Positions 44,700 to 53,865 of a stretch of 64,000 nucleotides of DNA are shown in pieces; positions within the stretch are counted from its first letter, which is position 1; each line of letters begins with the position of its first letter. A model generated the notes under the pieces. The model had not been told where the DNA came from, searched no databases, and saw only the letters and a program-made list of their open reading frames with translations. The DNA comes from Algoriphagus aquimarinus (GTDB lineage Bacteria; Bacteroidota; Bacteroidia; Cytophagales; Cyclobacteriaceae), in the NCBI RefSeq assembly GCF_007997215.1, contig NZ_VORW01000014.1, forward strand, positions 1-64,000, in the 5' to 3' direction. The position numbers and the translations under genes were made by a program.

Positions 44700-46469
44700 A
44701 TGAAATTCTTAGGAAATGTACTGGCGGTGATCGTCGGTCTTTTTGTTTTCAGCATACTGAGTGTGCTTCTTATGTTGGGCCTGATCGGCATTTTGGCCTC
44801 ATCAAGTGGATCTGAAGAAGTGAAGGTAAGCGAAAACTCTGTTTTGCACCTGGATCTAAACGGAAGAACTATAGTAGAGCGTACGTCTGAGGATGATTTG
44901 GATCTTTCAATCTTTGGTAATCCGTTCGGGCAGGAAATGACTGCTGGACTTATTAACCTTAAAAAAGCCATCGGCGAAGCAAAAACCAATGATAACATTA
45001 AAGGAATTTACCTAAATACTGGCCTTATCATGGCTGGTCAAGCTAATTTGCTTGAGCTTAGAGAAGCATTGGTTGACTTTAAGACTTCCGGGAAATTCAT
45101 CGTGGCTTACGATGAAGCTTACACTGAAGGCGGTTATTACATCGCTTCTGTTGCTGACGAAATCTACCTGAATCCTTTAGGAGGAATAGACTTCAACGGA
45201 TTTTCTTCGGAGGGAATCTTCTTCAAAGGACTTTTTGAAAAAGTAGGTGTAAAACCTGAAATCTTCCGAGTTGGGGAATTCAAGTCTGCTGTAGAGCCTT
45301 TTATCCTAGAAAAAAACAGCCCTGAAGCTAGATTACAAACGCAGTCATTTTTGGACGATATGAATCAGTTTGCGCTTCATGGCATCTCTGAATCAAGAGG
45401 TATCGGTTATGACAGCTTGAAAAGAATCAATGATTTGATGCTTGTTCGCAAGCCTCAAGATGCAGTGACCTATGGTTTGGCCACAGAGCTGCTGTATTTG
45501 GATCAAGTGCTCACCAAACTGAAAGAAAAGCTTGGCATTGATGAGGGGGATGATATCAAAACTATCAATGTAACTGACTTGAATAAAACGGCTAAGTCGA
45601 AAAACATCACTTCCTCTAATAGAATAGCCGTAATCATCGCAGAAGGGGAGATAGTAGGAGGAGATGCAGATGGAGTGATCAGTTCAGAGAAATTTGCCAA
45701 AGAAATCCGTAAAGCTCGTAAAGATGATAACATCAAGGCAATTGTACTTCGTGTGAATTCTCCAGGAGGATCCGTGGTCGCTTCTGAGGTGATCTGGAGA
45801 GAAATGGCTGAAGCCAAAAAGGTAAAACCAGTATATGTATCCATGGGTGAAGTAGCTGCCTCAGGTGGATATTACATCTCAGCTCCAGCGGATACTATCG
45901 TTGCCCAGCCAAACACGATCACTGGCTCTATCGGTATTTTCGGCATGATGTTCAACGCGCAAGAATTGCTTAATGACAAGCTGGGTATCACTACGGATGT
46001 GGTGAAAACAGGAGAACTTTCTGACTTCATGAATCCAACCAGACCAATGACCGATGTGGAGCGAACCATCATCCAAAACACTGTGGAAGATGGTTATGAG
46101 ACCTTTATTTCCAGAGTATCTGAAGGTAGAGGCATGTCTCCAGAAGCTGTAAAAGAAGTAGCCTCCGGCAGAGTATGGACTGGAAACCAAGCTAAAGAAA
46201 GAGGATTAGTAGATGTGCTTGGAGGTTTGAATACGACTATTGAAATCGCTGCTGCTAGAATTGGTGCTGTCGATGACTATAGAGTAGTATATTATCCTAC
46301 AAAGAAACCTTGGTTTGAATCGATCATGGAAGACTTGGGAAACAGTGTTCAAATCAAAATTCTAAAAAGTGAATTGGGATCAAACTACACGCTCTACAAG
46401 CAAGTAGAAAAATTAAAAACCTATCAAGGTGTTCAAGTGAGAATGCCTCAGGAAATCATCATAAAATAA
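44700..46469 (+). CDS. sppA: Signal peptide peptidase SppA, 67K type
   Basis: Membrane-bound S49 serine protease that degrades cleaved signal peptides. The 589-residue protein has one N-terminal membrane helix (about 5-33) and two tandem S49 domains. The catalytic Lys195 lies in the first (GEFKSAVEPF) and the nucleophile Ser388 in the second (VAASGGYYIS), the split Ser/Lys dyad of the long form. VNSPGGSVVASEVIW at 352-366 is the oxyanion segment. Length and residue spacing match the E. coli enzyme. Single gene, clear terminator. Confidence 0.96.
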   Translation: MKFLGNVLAVIVGLFVFSILSVLLMLGLIGILASSSGSEEVKVSENSVLHLDLNGRTIVERTSEDDLDLSIFGNPFGQEMTAGLINLKKAIGEAKTNDNIKGIYLNTGLIMAGQANLLELREALVDFKTSGKFIVAYDEAYTEGGYYIASVADEIYLNPLGGIDFNGFSSEGIFFKGLFEKVGVKPEIFRVGEFKSAVEPFILEKNSPEARLQTQSFLDDMNQFALHGISESRGIGYDSLKRINDLMLVRKPQDAVTYGLATELLYLDQVLTKLKEKLGIDEGDDIKTINVTDLNKTAKSKNITSSNRIAVIIAEGEIVGGDADGVISSEKFAKEIRKARKDDNIKAIVLRVNSPGGSVVASEVIWREMAEAKKVKPVYVSMGEVAASGGYYISAPADTIVAQPNTITGSIGIFGMMFNAQELLNDKLGITTDVVKTGELSDFMNPTRPMTDVERTIIQNTVEDGYETFISRVSEGRGMSPEAVKEVASGRVWTGNQAKERGLVDVLGGLNTTIEIAAARIGAVDDYRVVYYPTKKPWFESIMEDLGNSVQIKILKSELGSNYTLYKQVEKLKTYQGVQVRMPQEIIIK

Positions 46470-46472
46470 GGA

Positions 46473-46495
46473 AAGCGGCTCAGGCCGCTTTTTTT
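46473..46495 (+). terminator. Terminator of sppA
   Basis: AAGCGGC (46473-46479) pairs with GCCGCTT (46484-46490) around TCAG, followed by T5 more. It starts 3 nt after the stop. Confidence 0.9.
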
Positions 46496-46702
46496 ATGCC
46501 TTTATATTAACCGCAGCATGGGTCCAGATACTCACAGCCTGATTTTTTCGAGAAACGCATTTTGATTTATGCCCCGCTGGTTCGAGCCAGTCCGAAGGCA
46601 GGTTTCACTTCTTGTACCTATTATTATAAAGTTTCCATACGGCTAATGATTAAGATCTACGAGGGAGTTCTAAGAACTGAGACTGATCACTGAATACTCT
46701 TT

Positions 46703-47596
46703 TTACCCTTTCTGAAGCAATATCAGCCAAGCTCGGTCGACATCATCTTCATCTAGTGCTTCCTTAGCCAAAAGATGCAAATGGTCCGCCAGTGAGTCTA
46801 GATCATACTGGAAGCGAACTCTCATTTCTTGGATCTCTGCGCCTTGCCCAAAATCAGCAACCTCAGCCGGACTTGGAAGAGCCTCTACATTGCCCAGTCT
46901 CCCAAGATTGTTTCCACTTAAAATGGTGCTATTTCTAACTTCGGCTGGCATTTGGTCAATACCAATACCCAGGGTTCGCAAGGGCTTTGGAATTTGAAAT
47001 AGAGATGCTCCACTGGCACGGCTATACCAGTTCCCGCCCAATCTTGCCACAGCATCTAGTTTCCTAGGATCAATCACGCCCATCTCATCCAAAACAGCTT
47101 CATTCACATGCGCTACCAAAACCTCGCATATCACCAAATTCCCAGCTCCTCCACTATCTCCAAGCGACTTCACTTCATTCACTTTGCACTCAAAGGCAAC
47201 ATGTGCTTCTTTGATGCGCGGAGGCTTAACTTCATTTGATTTTACTTGAGTAAATCCTGCTTTATCAAATTCATTCACACCTTTTTTATACTCCGTACTC
47301 GCTAGCGACATTTGCTCCACCATTCCAAAATGAACGACATGGATCACCACTTCGGGTACTTCTAACACATTTTCCAAAGTATGCTTAGTAGTATTATCAC
47401 GCACGCGTCTGGATGGAGAAAAGATCAATATCGCAGGATTCGTACTGAACAAATTGAAAAAGCTAAACGGACTCAGGTTCACATTTCCTTCTCGATCAAT
47501 AGTACTAGCAAAAGCAATCGGTCGAGGAGCTACTGCTCCTTGGAGCAAGCCATGAAATTCCTGAGGTGTTAGGTCTTTGGGATAAAAGGTTTTCAT
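46703..47596 (-). CDS. Flavin reductase-like FMN-binding protein
   Basis: A 297-residue protein with a split-barrel flavin-binding domain in its first two thirds: VAPRPIAFASTIDREGNVNL followed by SPFSFFNLFSTNPAILIFSP is the usual FMN/NAD(P)H site. A C-terminal helical extension of about 90 residues (AEIQEMRVRF ... DRAWLILLQKG) is not part of the core. Partners such as two-component monooxygenases are not nearby, so the reaction is uncertain. Its 5' leader is copy C of the conserved leader. Single gene. Confidence 0.85.
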   Translation of the reverse strand: MKTFYPKDLTPQEFHGLLQGAVAPRPIAFASTIDREGNVNLSPFSFFNLFSTNPAILIFSPSRRVRDNTTKHTLENVLEVPEVVIHVVHFGMVEQMSLASTEYKKGVNEFDKAGFTQVKSNEVKPPRIKEAHVAFECKVNEVKSLGDSGGAGNLVICEVLVAHVNEAVLDEMGVIDPRKLDAVARLGGNWYSRASGASLFQIPKPLRTLGIGIDQMPAEVRNSTILSGNNLGRLGNVEALPSPAEVADFGQGAEIQEMRVRFQYDLDSLADHLHLLAKEALDEDDVDRAWLILLQKG

Positions 47597-47712
47597 GTGT
47601 TTATAATTTGATTTTCTAAGGACACGTTGCCTGTCCCGATTTTTCTTCGGGAGAATCTCGCATGTATTATGATCATCGAAATGTTTGACATTTTTGTCAT
47701 GCTTAATTTCAT
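47597..47712 (-). promoter_or_regulatory. Conserved 5' leader, copy C (flavin reductase)
   Basis: On the minus strand: ATGAAATTAAGCATGACAAA, later GATGATCATAATACATGCGA then GATTC, and finally AAATCAAATTATAAACAC directly before ATG 47596. Compared with copy A it has an extra hairpin, CCCGAAGAAAAATCGGG, just after GATTC. The stem partner in the first block reads AATT-AA-GCATG, where one C-G pair becomes T.G and the pairing to CATGC-GA-GATT is kept in part. The divergent nuclease gene starts 64 nt farther on. Confidence 0.58.
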
Positions 47713-47775
47713 TTGATGAAATTATGATTCAATTTTAAATACTTAAACCATTTTTCAAGAATAAGTTCTGAAATC

Positions 47776-48633
47776 ATGAATTCAATCATTAGAAGTATTT
47801 TAAAAACATCTGTGTTTCTCCTTGCTTTAACGGTAGGGACAAACACGCTATCTATAGCGCAAACGCATAATTTTGCGACTTTCAACATCCGATATGCCAA
47901 TCAAAATGACGTCGGAAACCTCTGGGCAGACAGACTTCCACATGTCGCAGGTCTAATTCAGTTTCACCAAATCGAGCTTTTCGGTGTACAGGAAGCATTA
48001 AACAATCAACTAATGGATCTAAGCAATGAACTTGGATATAAATACATTGGCGTTGGTCGTGATGATGGAACCGAAAAAGGTGAATATGCAGCGATTCTCT
48101 ATGATGCCAAAAAGTTTGAGATTTTGGATCAAGGCACTTTCTGGCTATCGCCCACTCCTGAGAAACCAAGTAAAGGCTGGGATGCGGCTTTGAACAGAAT
48201 CTGTACCTGGGGAAAATTCAAGGATAAAGGCGGTAAAACCTTCTATGTTTTCAACATTCACTACGATCACATCGGACAGCAAGCTCGCGAAGAAAGCAGT
48301 AAACTTGTGATGGCTCAAGTGTCTAAAATCAACAAAGAAAATGCTCCTGCTATACTTATGGGCGACTTTAATGTAAAACCCGATAATGCGGCTTACGCTA
48401 CCATTACTTCAAATCCCGATTGGCAAGACGCTAGATTGATCTCCGAAATCCCTTCTTACGGTCCTGCAGGTTCTTTCACAGGTTTTGACTGGGAGAAAAT
48501 GCCTGATGGCATCATTGATCATGTATTTGTCAAAGGAAATCTGAACGTAATTCGTCACGGAATTCTCACTGATAACTATGGTAAAAAGTATCCGTCGGAT
48601 CATTTTCCAGTGCTAGTGGAGATTGAATTCTAA
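47776..48633 (+). CDS. Secreted endonuclease/exonuclease/phosphatase-family protein
   Basis: A 285-residue protein with a signal peptide (about 1-29, ending SIAQ). The metal-dependent phosphoesterase fold is complete: FNIRY at 36-40 (Asn), VQEAL with Glu73, GDFNVKP with Asp197 and Asn199, and SDHFP with Asp275-His276. Relatives cleave DNA, inositol phosphates or sphingomyelin; in Bacteroidota secreted members are often phosphate scavengers. Substrate unknown. Divergent from the flavin reductase gene. Confidence 0.88.
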   Translation: MNSIIRSILKTSVFLLALTVGTNTLSIAQTHNFATFNIRYANQNDVGNLWADRLPHVAGLIQFHQIELFGVQEALNNQLMDLSNELGYKYIGVGRDDGTEKGEYAAILYDAKKFEILDQGTFWLSPTPEKPSKGWDAALNRICTWGKFKDKGGKTFYVFNIHYDHIGQQAREESSKLVMAQVSKINKENAPAILMGDFNVKPDNAAYATITSNPDWQDARLISEIPSYGPAGSFTGFDWEKMPDGIIDHVFVKGNLNVIRHGILTDNYGKKYPSDHFPVLVEIEF

Positions 48634-48679
48634 CTCCTCAAAAAATTCAGCATTCGGCTTTCGATATTCATTATTATTA

Positions 48680-48712
48680 AACTTTGAGGTCTTTTTTAGA
48701 CCTCGAAGGTTT
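48680..48712. terminator. Weak hairpin between convergent genes
   Basis: AGGTCT (48687-48692) pairs with AGACCT (48697-48702), extended imperfectly by ACTTTG/CGAAGGT. The loop is T-rich; a T run does not follow. It may serve both the nuclease gene and the convergent GIY-YIG gene. Confidence 0.35.
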
Positions 48713-48729
48713 AAATCATTCAGTAAACA

Positions 48730-49545
48730 TCAATTCACATTGTAGCCAAATCTTCTAGATTGTAATATTTGTTTCCACCAATTTTCCCGTGCTATAATAA
48801 TTAAATCGTCGGTTGTGGATTTGTATATGTCCAAAATTGAAAACCTAAAATTTTCCTGAATATGAATAAAGGTTATCGGTATTAATCCGATATTTCCACC
48901 GTGCCCATTTCTAATATAAGATCGCCAGCGCCCTAAAATCATGCTTTCTCCATACGCTGATCCTACATATTGTTTACCGTTAGATATGTCTGTAAGTAAA
49001 TAAACTCCTTTTTGATTTTCTAAGGCAGTTTTCCAAGTGTCCTTTTCGATTACTCTTTTTAATTCTTTCCAAGAAACATTCACTTTATCATAGCCTGGAA
49101 AAAGATCGTTGTCAAAAGTATCAGGCAATAATTGTGATACTTCACATTCATCTATTACAGATGCTGCATTCCGAATCATCATTTGAGATTTGTTCTTAAA
49201 TCTTATAATTAACCTCCCAAAGTATTTTTCGTATTCCTTCAATGGCTCGTATTCGTATCCTATTCCATTGAAGATATTTAAGTCCTTAGTCACTTTTCCA
49301 ATATGGAACAGCAACCAATAATTTTCTTTGGGGTGTATTTTGACAAATGCAATAGTCATCTGTCCTTCTTTATAAGATCGTTTATTGGGATAATTATGAT
49401 AATGCCCTTCGAACATCACTTCAAGGTTGTCATTTTTAAAGTCTTCTATTGGGTTCCAATTATCTCTAAACATCAAATTGAACCTTATCTTCACATTTGA
49501 CAAATCCTTGATTTGCAAAATCTCATTTAGATTTATTTTGTCCAT
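48730..49545 (-). CDS. GIY-YIG nuclease-family protein with unknown N-terminal domain
   Basis: A 271-residue protein. Residues 180-271 form a GIY-YIG nuclease domain: GVYLLTD (180-186), QYVGSAYG (192-199), an Arg in GRWRSYI (205-211) and the metal-binding Glu254 in ARENWWKQIL, ending in GYNVN. The key Tyr, Arg and Glu are all there, so it may cut DNA. Residues 1-175 are not recognised; they are rich in aromatic and charged residues (NYWLLFHIGKV, YEPLKEYEKYFGRLIIRF). The gene is AT-richer than its neighbours and stands between a weak hairpin and repeat DNA, all signs of an accessory gene. Restriction-like or repair roles are both possible. Confidence 0.8.
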   Translation of the reverse strand: MDKINLNEILQIKDLSNVKIRFNLMFRDNWNPIEDFKNDNLEVMFEGHYHNYPNKRSYKEGQMTIAFVKIHPKENYWLLFHIGKVTKDLNIFNGIGYEYEPLKEYEKYFGRLIIRFKNKSQMMIRNAASVIDECEVSQLLPDTFDNDLFPGYDKVNVSWKELKRVIEKDTWKTALENQKGVYLLTDISNGKQYVGSAYGESMILGRWRSYIRNGHGGNIGLIPITFIHIQENFRFSILDIYKSTTDDLIIIARENWWKQILQSRRFGYNVN

Positions 49546-49594
49546 CTTTCAATGTATTAGTTAAATATCAACTTAGAGATGTAGGATTAATTTT

Positions 49595-49751
49595 TTCTAG
49601 CGCTGTACCTATAGGCACAGCAAAAGGACGCTAGAATCTATTAGCTACACATAGTTTGCCCCGATGAGGCAAGTAGTCTCAACAATTAGAGACAATCATA
49701 TTATCAATAAGAAAGTGTCAGTGCTCTTTGCGATCCCGATAGCTATCGGGA
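49595..49751. repeat. Palindromic repeat DNA between GIY-YIG gene and pgk
   Basis: TTCTAGCG (49595-49602) and CGCTAGAA (49629-49636) flank a smaller hairpin (CCTATAGG at 49608-49615); TTGCC/GGCAA around 49657-49673 forms another. At 49734-49751 lies the perfect 18-nt palindrome TCCCGATAGCTATCGGGA, a sequence seen many times in Bacteroidota genomes (from general knowledge). The gap 49546-49829 has no gene. Confidence 0.6.
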
Positions 49752-49780
49752 CTTTGCGCACTTTGTGGTTAAAAAAAAAT

Positions 49781-49822
49781 CAAAAAAAAAGACCTTCGGG
49801 GTTTTAAAAACCCCAAAGGTCT
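49781..49822 (-). terminator. Strong terminator after pgk
   Basis: AGACCTTCGGGGTTTT (49790-49805) pairs with AAAACCCCAAAGGTCT (49807-49822), one mismatch; the long A run on the left is a T run on the minus strand. It ends the long minus-strand gene series. Confidence 0.92.
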
Positions 49823-49829
49823 GAAATAC

Positions 49830-51029
49830 TTAAGGCTCCAAAGCAGCAACTCCTGGAAGCACTTTGCCTTCCATGTGCTCTAGCAATGCTCCACCGCCAG
49901 TAGACACGAAGGAAACATCCTCACCAAAGCCAAACTTATTAACTGCAGCTGCAGAATCACCTCCACCGATAAGTGAATATGCACCAGCTTTAGTCGCCGC
50001 TACTACCGCTTCCGCAACAGCCTTTGTTCCTTTATCAAAAGACTCCATTTCGAATACTCCCATAGGACCATTCCAAAGAATAGTCTTAGAATTTGCGATT
50101 ACCTCAGAGAAAATCACACGAGTTTTTGGCCCGATATCCAAGCCCATCCAGCCGTCAGGAATCTCACCTTTATCAGCCATTCCCTGCTCAGCATCATTTG
50201 CAAAAGCTTTGGAAATCACTGTATCAACTGGAAGAATCAGGTTAACACCTTTTTCTTTGGCAGTCTCCATTAGCTCAAGTACGAAATCCATCTTATCAGC
50301 CTCTAGCAAAGAATCACCGATAGTTCCGCCTTGCGCTTTAGCAAACGTGTAAGACATACCGCCACCGATAATCAAGTTGTCCACCTTATTGAGCAATTGC
50401 TCGATGATCATAATTTTATCTGCGATTTTTGCACCGCCCATGATCGCTGTGTATGGTCTTTCAGGATTACCCAAAACTTTGTCTGCGTTTTTCAACTCAG
50501 AAAGCATCAAATAACCACAAACTTTATCTGTAAAAAACTGTGCGATCACCGCTGTAGAAGCATGTGCTCTATGAGCTGTGCCAAATGCATCATTCACATA
50601 GATATCACCTAGTTTCGAAAGTTTCTTAGCAAAGTCAACATCACCTTTTTCTTCCTCTTTGTGGAAACGAAGGTTTTCAAGTAACAATACTTCACCTGGC
50701 TTCAAGCCTTCAGCAAGCATTTCAGCCTCTCGTCCAATGCAGTCCGGCGCAAATTTCACTGGTCTGCCCAAGGCCTTCTCTAAAGCCACCACAATATTTT
50801 TCAAAGAGAATTTATCCTCAGGACCAGATTTAGGTCTGCCTAAGTGTGACATCAAAATCACTGATCCACCATCGGTCAATATTTTATTGATAGTTGGAAG
50901 CGCAGCTTGGATTCTAGTGTCGTCAGTTACATTCAACTCATTGTCCAAAGGAACATTGAAATCCACTCTTACGAGTGCTTTTTTACCTTCAAAACTGAGG
51001 TTATCTACATTTTTGATTCTAGAGTTCAT
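49830..51029 (-). CDS. pgk: Phosphoglycerate kinase
   Basis: Makes ATP from 1,3-bisphosphoglycerate in glycolysis. The 399-residue protein opens with the substrate loop [11 protein letters not shown], then [17 protein letters not shown], and in the C domain has GGAKIADKI, the adenine-site [13 protein letters not shown] [13 protein letters not shown] and [13 protein letters not shown] with the C-terminal [16 protein letters not shown]. Normal length, all motifs intact. It is the last gene of a minus-strand series; the 125-nt gap from the Sua5/TsaC gene may hold its own promoter. Confidence 0.98.
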   Translation of the reverse strand: MNSRIKNVDNLSFEGKKALVRVDFNVPLDNELNVTDDTRIQAALPTINKILTDGGSVILMSHLGRPKSGPEDKFSLKNIVVALEKALGRPVKFAPDCIGREAEMLAEGLKPGEVLLLENLRFHKEEEKGDVDFAKKLSKLGDIYVNDAFGTAHRAHASTAVIAQFFTDKVCGYLMLSELKNADKVLGNPERPYTAIMGGAKIADKIMIIEQLLNKVDNLIIGGGMSYTFAKAQGGTIGDSLLEADKMDFVLELMETAKEKGVNLILPVDTVISKAFANDAEQGMADKGEIPDGWMGLDIGPKTRVIFSEVIANSKTILWNGPMGVFEMESFDKGTKAVAEAVVAATKAGAYSLIGGGDSAAAVNKFGFGEDVSFVSTGGGALLEHMEGKVLPGVAALEP

Positions 51030-51154
51030 AGTAAGGTTAATAGCTTTTGATTAATTAAATAGATAAAAATCAGGTGTGAATTTATCAAAGATTACGGCAA
51101 AAACAGACTTTCATCTGTGATCAATTTGCTAAGAAGTATAGGAAAGTAAATTTA

Positions 51155-52117
51155 TCATTTCGTTGCAGCACGCCTTAAGCGATCATTTATGGCTTTCCCG
51201 AGGCCTTCTTCAGGCATTAGCTCTGCCAAAATCACAACGGCATTTGACTCATCCAAAGTTCGCATAGCAGCAAATAGATGGGTAGCAGCTTCTTTCAAAT
51301 CAGTCTGAGGACTTAGAGCAATTTGATTTCCGACAGGAACAGCTGGAAATGTTTGGGCTAAAGAAAGTACAGCGAAGTCAATTCCTTTGTCTTGATATTC
51401 CGCAATCAAAGTCTCCAGATTTCCCAGCAAAAAAGACTTGGTAGGCGCATAATGGCTTTCCAGCAAACCAGGCGCTTGCGGATTAGAAGAGCTATGACTT
51501 TTCACTATCACTTTCCCAACAATGCTTTCAATCTCTGAAATGTCTAAACCTCCCAATCGATAAACCACGACTTCATCCTCTTCCATTCCTACGATCGTGC
51601 TTTCTAAGCCCACTTTACATTTTCCTCCATCCAGAATGTACGAGATCTTATCTCCCAGCTGAGCATCCACATGCTTTGGTGAAGTAGGACTGATGTACCC
51701 AAAGGGATTTGCACTTGGAGCAGCCAAAGGAAAGTCTAACTGAGCTAGTAATTCTAGGGTCAGTGGATGATCAGGAACACGCACAGCCACGCGATCCAAT
51801 CCAGAGGTGACTATATCAGGAATGTTGCTTTTTCTAGGAAGTAACAGTGTAAGTGGTCCTGGCCAAAAGTGTTCTGCAAGTTTGCGAAGTGCTGCGGGAA
51901 TATCATTTACATAATTCTCAGCTTCTACAAGCGAAGGAACATGGATAATCAAGGGATCAAAACTAGGGCGATTTTTCGTTTCAAAAATCGATGCTACAGC
52001 CACAGGATTCAGCGCATTTCCAGCCAAACCATATACGGTTTCGGTAGGAATTGCAACCAATTCACCTGCATCCAGAATTCTTTTTGCTTGCGATATATCT
52101 TGACCAATTACTGCCAT
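51155..52117 (-). CDS. L-threonylcarbamoyladenylate synthase (Sua5/YwlC type)
   Basis: Makes threonylcarbamoyl-AMP for the t6A modification at tRNA position 37. The 320-residue protein has an N-terminal YrdC domain (GELVAIPTETVYGLAGNALN near 17-36, KVGLESTIVG near 170) and a C-terminal Sua5 domain, which distinguishes it from the short TsaC form. The linker SSNPQAPGLLESHYAPTKS has the Sua5 motif HYAP that closes the active site. It starts one nucleotide before the TPR gene stop. Confidence 0.94.
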   Translation of the reverse strand: MAVIGQDISQAKRILDAGELVAIPTETVYGLAGNALNPVAVASIFETKNRPSFDPLIIHVPSLVEAENYVNDIPAALRKLAEHFWPGPLTLLLPRKSNIPDIVTSGLDRVAVRVPDHPLTLELLAQLDFPLAAPSANPFGYISPTSPKHVDAQLGDKISYILDGGKCKVGLESTIVGMEEDEVVVYRLGGLDISEIESIVGKVIVKSHSSSNPQAPGLLESHYAPTKSFLLGNLETLIAEYQDKGIDFAVLSLAQTFPAVPVGNQIALSPQTDLKEAATHLFAAMRTLDESNAVVILAELMPEEGLGKAINDRLRRAATK

Positions 52118-52118
52118 T

Positions 52119-52832
52119 TTATTCGCAGAAATCGTCTATCCAAGTTTTGGCTTCGGTGTAACCAAGCTGAAGTGCCATCTTCAGATCTGCACAACCTGCC
52201 TCTTTTTCAGACTCACCCAAAGCAGACATTCTAGTCACTCCAAGCAAGTAATAGGCAGCAGCATTTTTCCCATCCAAATTGACTGCATCAGTTAATGCTT
52301 TCATCGCATTGCCTGGATCATTATTTCCTAAAAGTGCTTTTCCGCGATTGAAATGTACGAGAGCTTGGTTTGGTTCTACCTGAAGGGCTTTATCAAAATC
52401 CAACAAGGAATCTTCGTATTCTTCCAGACCCAGCAATGCCAAGCCACGATTGTAATAAATATCTGTTTGAGTTGGATCTAGCATACTTGCCATATTATAA
52501 TCCGAAACTGCATTTTTGAAATTCTCCAGCTTCAAGTTCGCATTTCCACGATTGAACCAAGCTTTGTAGCTAGCAGAATCTGCTTCTATAGCTGCCGTGA
52601 ATACAGGAACAGCTTCTTCAAATTTTTCTTCCTGAAATAGCGCTGCTCCTTTTGCATTCAAGGCAAGTCCATTCTTAGGATTAATCTCCAATGCTCGGTC
52701 AAAAAGCGTAATAGCTCCCTTCCAGTTTTGGGCGTCCATTTGATTTATTCCCTCTTGAACCAATTCCTCTTCACTTGGGCTACAACCCATCAATCCTGCC
52801 ATAAGCAAGGTAATTATCCAAAGTTTTTTCAC
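52119..52832 (-). CDS. TPR-repeat lipoprotein
   Basis: A 237-residue protein with a lipoprotein signal (MGC, Cys17) and about five tetratricopeptide repeats: successive segments such as WKGAITLFDRALEINPKNGL, FEEAVPVFTAAIEADSASYK and YEDSLLDFDKALQVEPNQAL, each about 34 residues. Such repeats mediate protein contacts; the partner is unknown. The start is GTG at 52832; no upstream ATG is in frame. It is one nucleotide from the Sua5/TsaC gene and 41 nt behind the thioesterase gene. Confidence 0.85.
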   Translation of the reverse strand: MKKLWIITLLMAGLMGCSPSEEELVQEGINQMDAQNWKGAITLFDRALEINPKNGLALNAKGAALFQEEKFEEAVPVFTAAIEADSASYKAWFNRGNANLKLENFKNAVSDYNMASMLDPTQTDIYYNRGLALLGLEEYEDSLLDFDKALQVEPNQALVHFNRGKALLGNNDPGNAMKALTDAVNLDGKNAAAYYLLGVTRMSALGESEKEAGCADLKMALQLGYTEAKTWIDDFCE

Positions 52833-52873
52833 AGCTTAAATTTTGCGCAAAGATAAGGATTGCGTCTTTGTTA

Positions 52874-53311
52874 TCAGGATTTGGGCTGAAGTTTTGCCCT
52901 ATAGTTTTCCGGAAGCGGCATAGGCTTCATCGTTTTCATATCTACGGAGACCAGAATGCATTTACTTTTTGCAAAAGTGTACGGTTCTCCGTCCTTAGTC
53001 TCTCCTACTAAATATTGCTCTAGATCAAAGGATGTATTACCTATTCTACTGCATTTCACCAGAGCTCTTACCGTATCATCTATATGAATTGGCCTGAAAT
53101 AATCCATTTCTATTCTTCCGACCACAGAACCTACTTCCATCACATTCCAATCACATACTTGAAATAGATACACCGCCCTGGCATGTTCAAAATAATTGAA
53201 GTATACCCCATTATTGACATGCATGTAGCCATCGATATCTGAGAATCTAATCTGAATAGGTAAGGAAAATTCAATCTCTCGCTGTAGCTCCGCGGGGTCA
53301 GGTTTGATCAT
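52874..53311 (-). CDS. Acyl-CoA thioesterase of the 4HBT hotdog family
   Basis: A 145-residue hotdog-fold thioesterase. The motif RFSDIDGYMHVNNGVYFNYF near 22-41 carries the catalytic Asp and the Asn-rich loop; EHARAVYL and VGRIEMDYFRPI follow as in YbgC-like proteins. Substrate not predictable. ATG at 53311 shares its A with the TGA of the NUDIX gene (TGATG), so translation is coupled. The in-frame TTG three bases earlier is less likely. Confidence 0.88.
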   Translation of the reverse strand: MIKPDPAELQREIEFSLPIQIRFSDIDGYMHVNNGVYFNYFEHARAVYLFQVCDWNVMEVGSVVGRIEMDYFRPIHIDDTVRALVKCSRIGNTSFDLEQYLVGETKDGEPYTFAKSKCILVSVDMKTMKPMPLPENYRAKLQPKS

Positions 53312-53865
53312 CAAAGAAGAATTTCTGATTTACTGGTTTTGTCAAGCATTCTAAGAATAGATGGATTATAGCCTATCACATCCTGAACCGAATCAAATGC
53401 CACCCAAGCCAAAGAAATACTCTCGTCACTTTTGATCAAAGGCTCGTATAGATCTGCTTCCAAAATGTAGCGAACATCAAAATGAAAATGCTCAGGCACA
53501 TGTGGGCGCTCTGGGATGATATGCTTATCCAAGTCGAAAATGGTCTTGTCTACGAACTCTAAACTCTTCAAACCACTTTCTTCATTTGCTTCTTTCATAG
53601 CGACTTCCAGCAAATCCTCATTACCGTCCGCATGTCCACCAAGCTGCAACCATCGGCCAAGTTTGCGATGAAGCGTGAGCAAAGTATGCGTGCGTTTACG
53701 GTTCACTATCCAAGCCGAAGCTGTAAAATGTCCATCCAACCGCTCTCTTCCGTAAGCCAGAGGGTCTTCTGTCAAATCCAAAAAGTCCTGAATAAAGCTA
53801 GATTCCTCCTCGTATGGCGTCCTGTATCTCCCTAGTTGCTCTTTTAAGTTAATTCTGTCCATCAT
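53311..53865 (-). CDS. NUDIX hydrolase
   Basis: A 184-residue hydrolase of nucleoside diphosphates linked to other groups. The Nudix box GHADGNEDLLEVAMKEANEE then SGL fits G-x5-E-x7-REUxEExGU, with Lys in place of the usual Arg; the metal-binding Glu residues are present. The segment HFHFDVRYILEADLYEPLIK is typical of the subgroup. Substrate unknown. Overlaps the upstream unknown gene by 17 nt and the thioesterase start by one. Confidence 0.88.
   Translation of the reverse strand: MMDRINLKEQLGRYRTPYEEESSFIQDFLDLTEDPLAYGRERLDGHFTASAWIVNRKRTHTLLTLHRKLGRWLQLGGHADGNEDLLEVAMKEANEESGLKSLEFVDKTIFDLDKHIIPERPHVPEHFHFDVRYILEADLYEPLIKSDESISLAWVAFDSVQDVIGYNPSILRMLDKTSKSEILL

Noticed and set aside
46577-46590. 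T-arm-like CTGGTTCGAGCCAG after sppA
   Set aside because: The rest of a tRNA is absent on both sides; the loop is six rather than seven bases.
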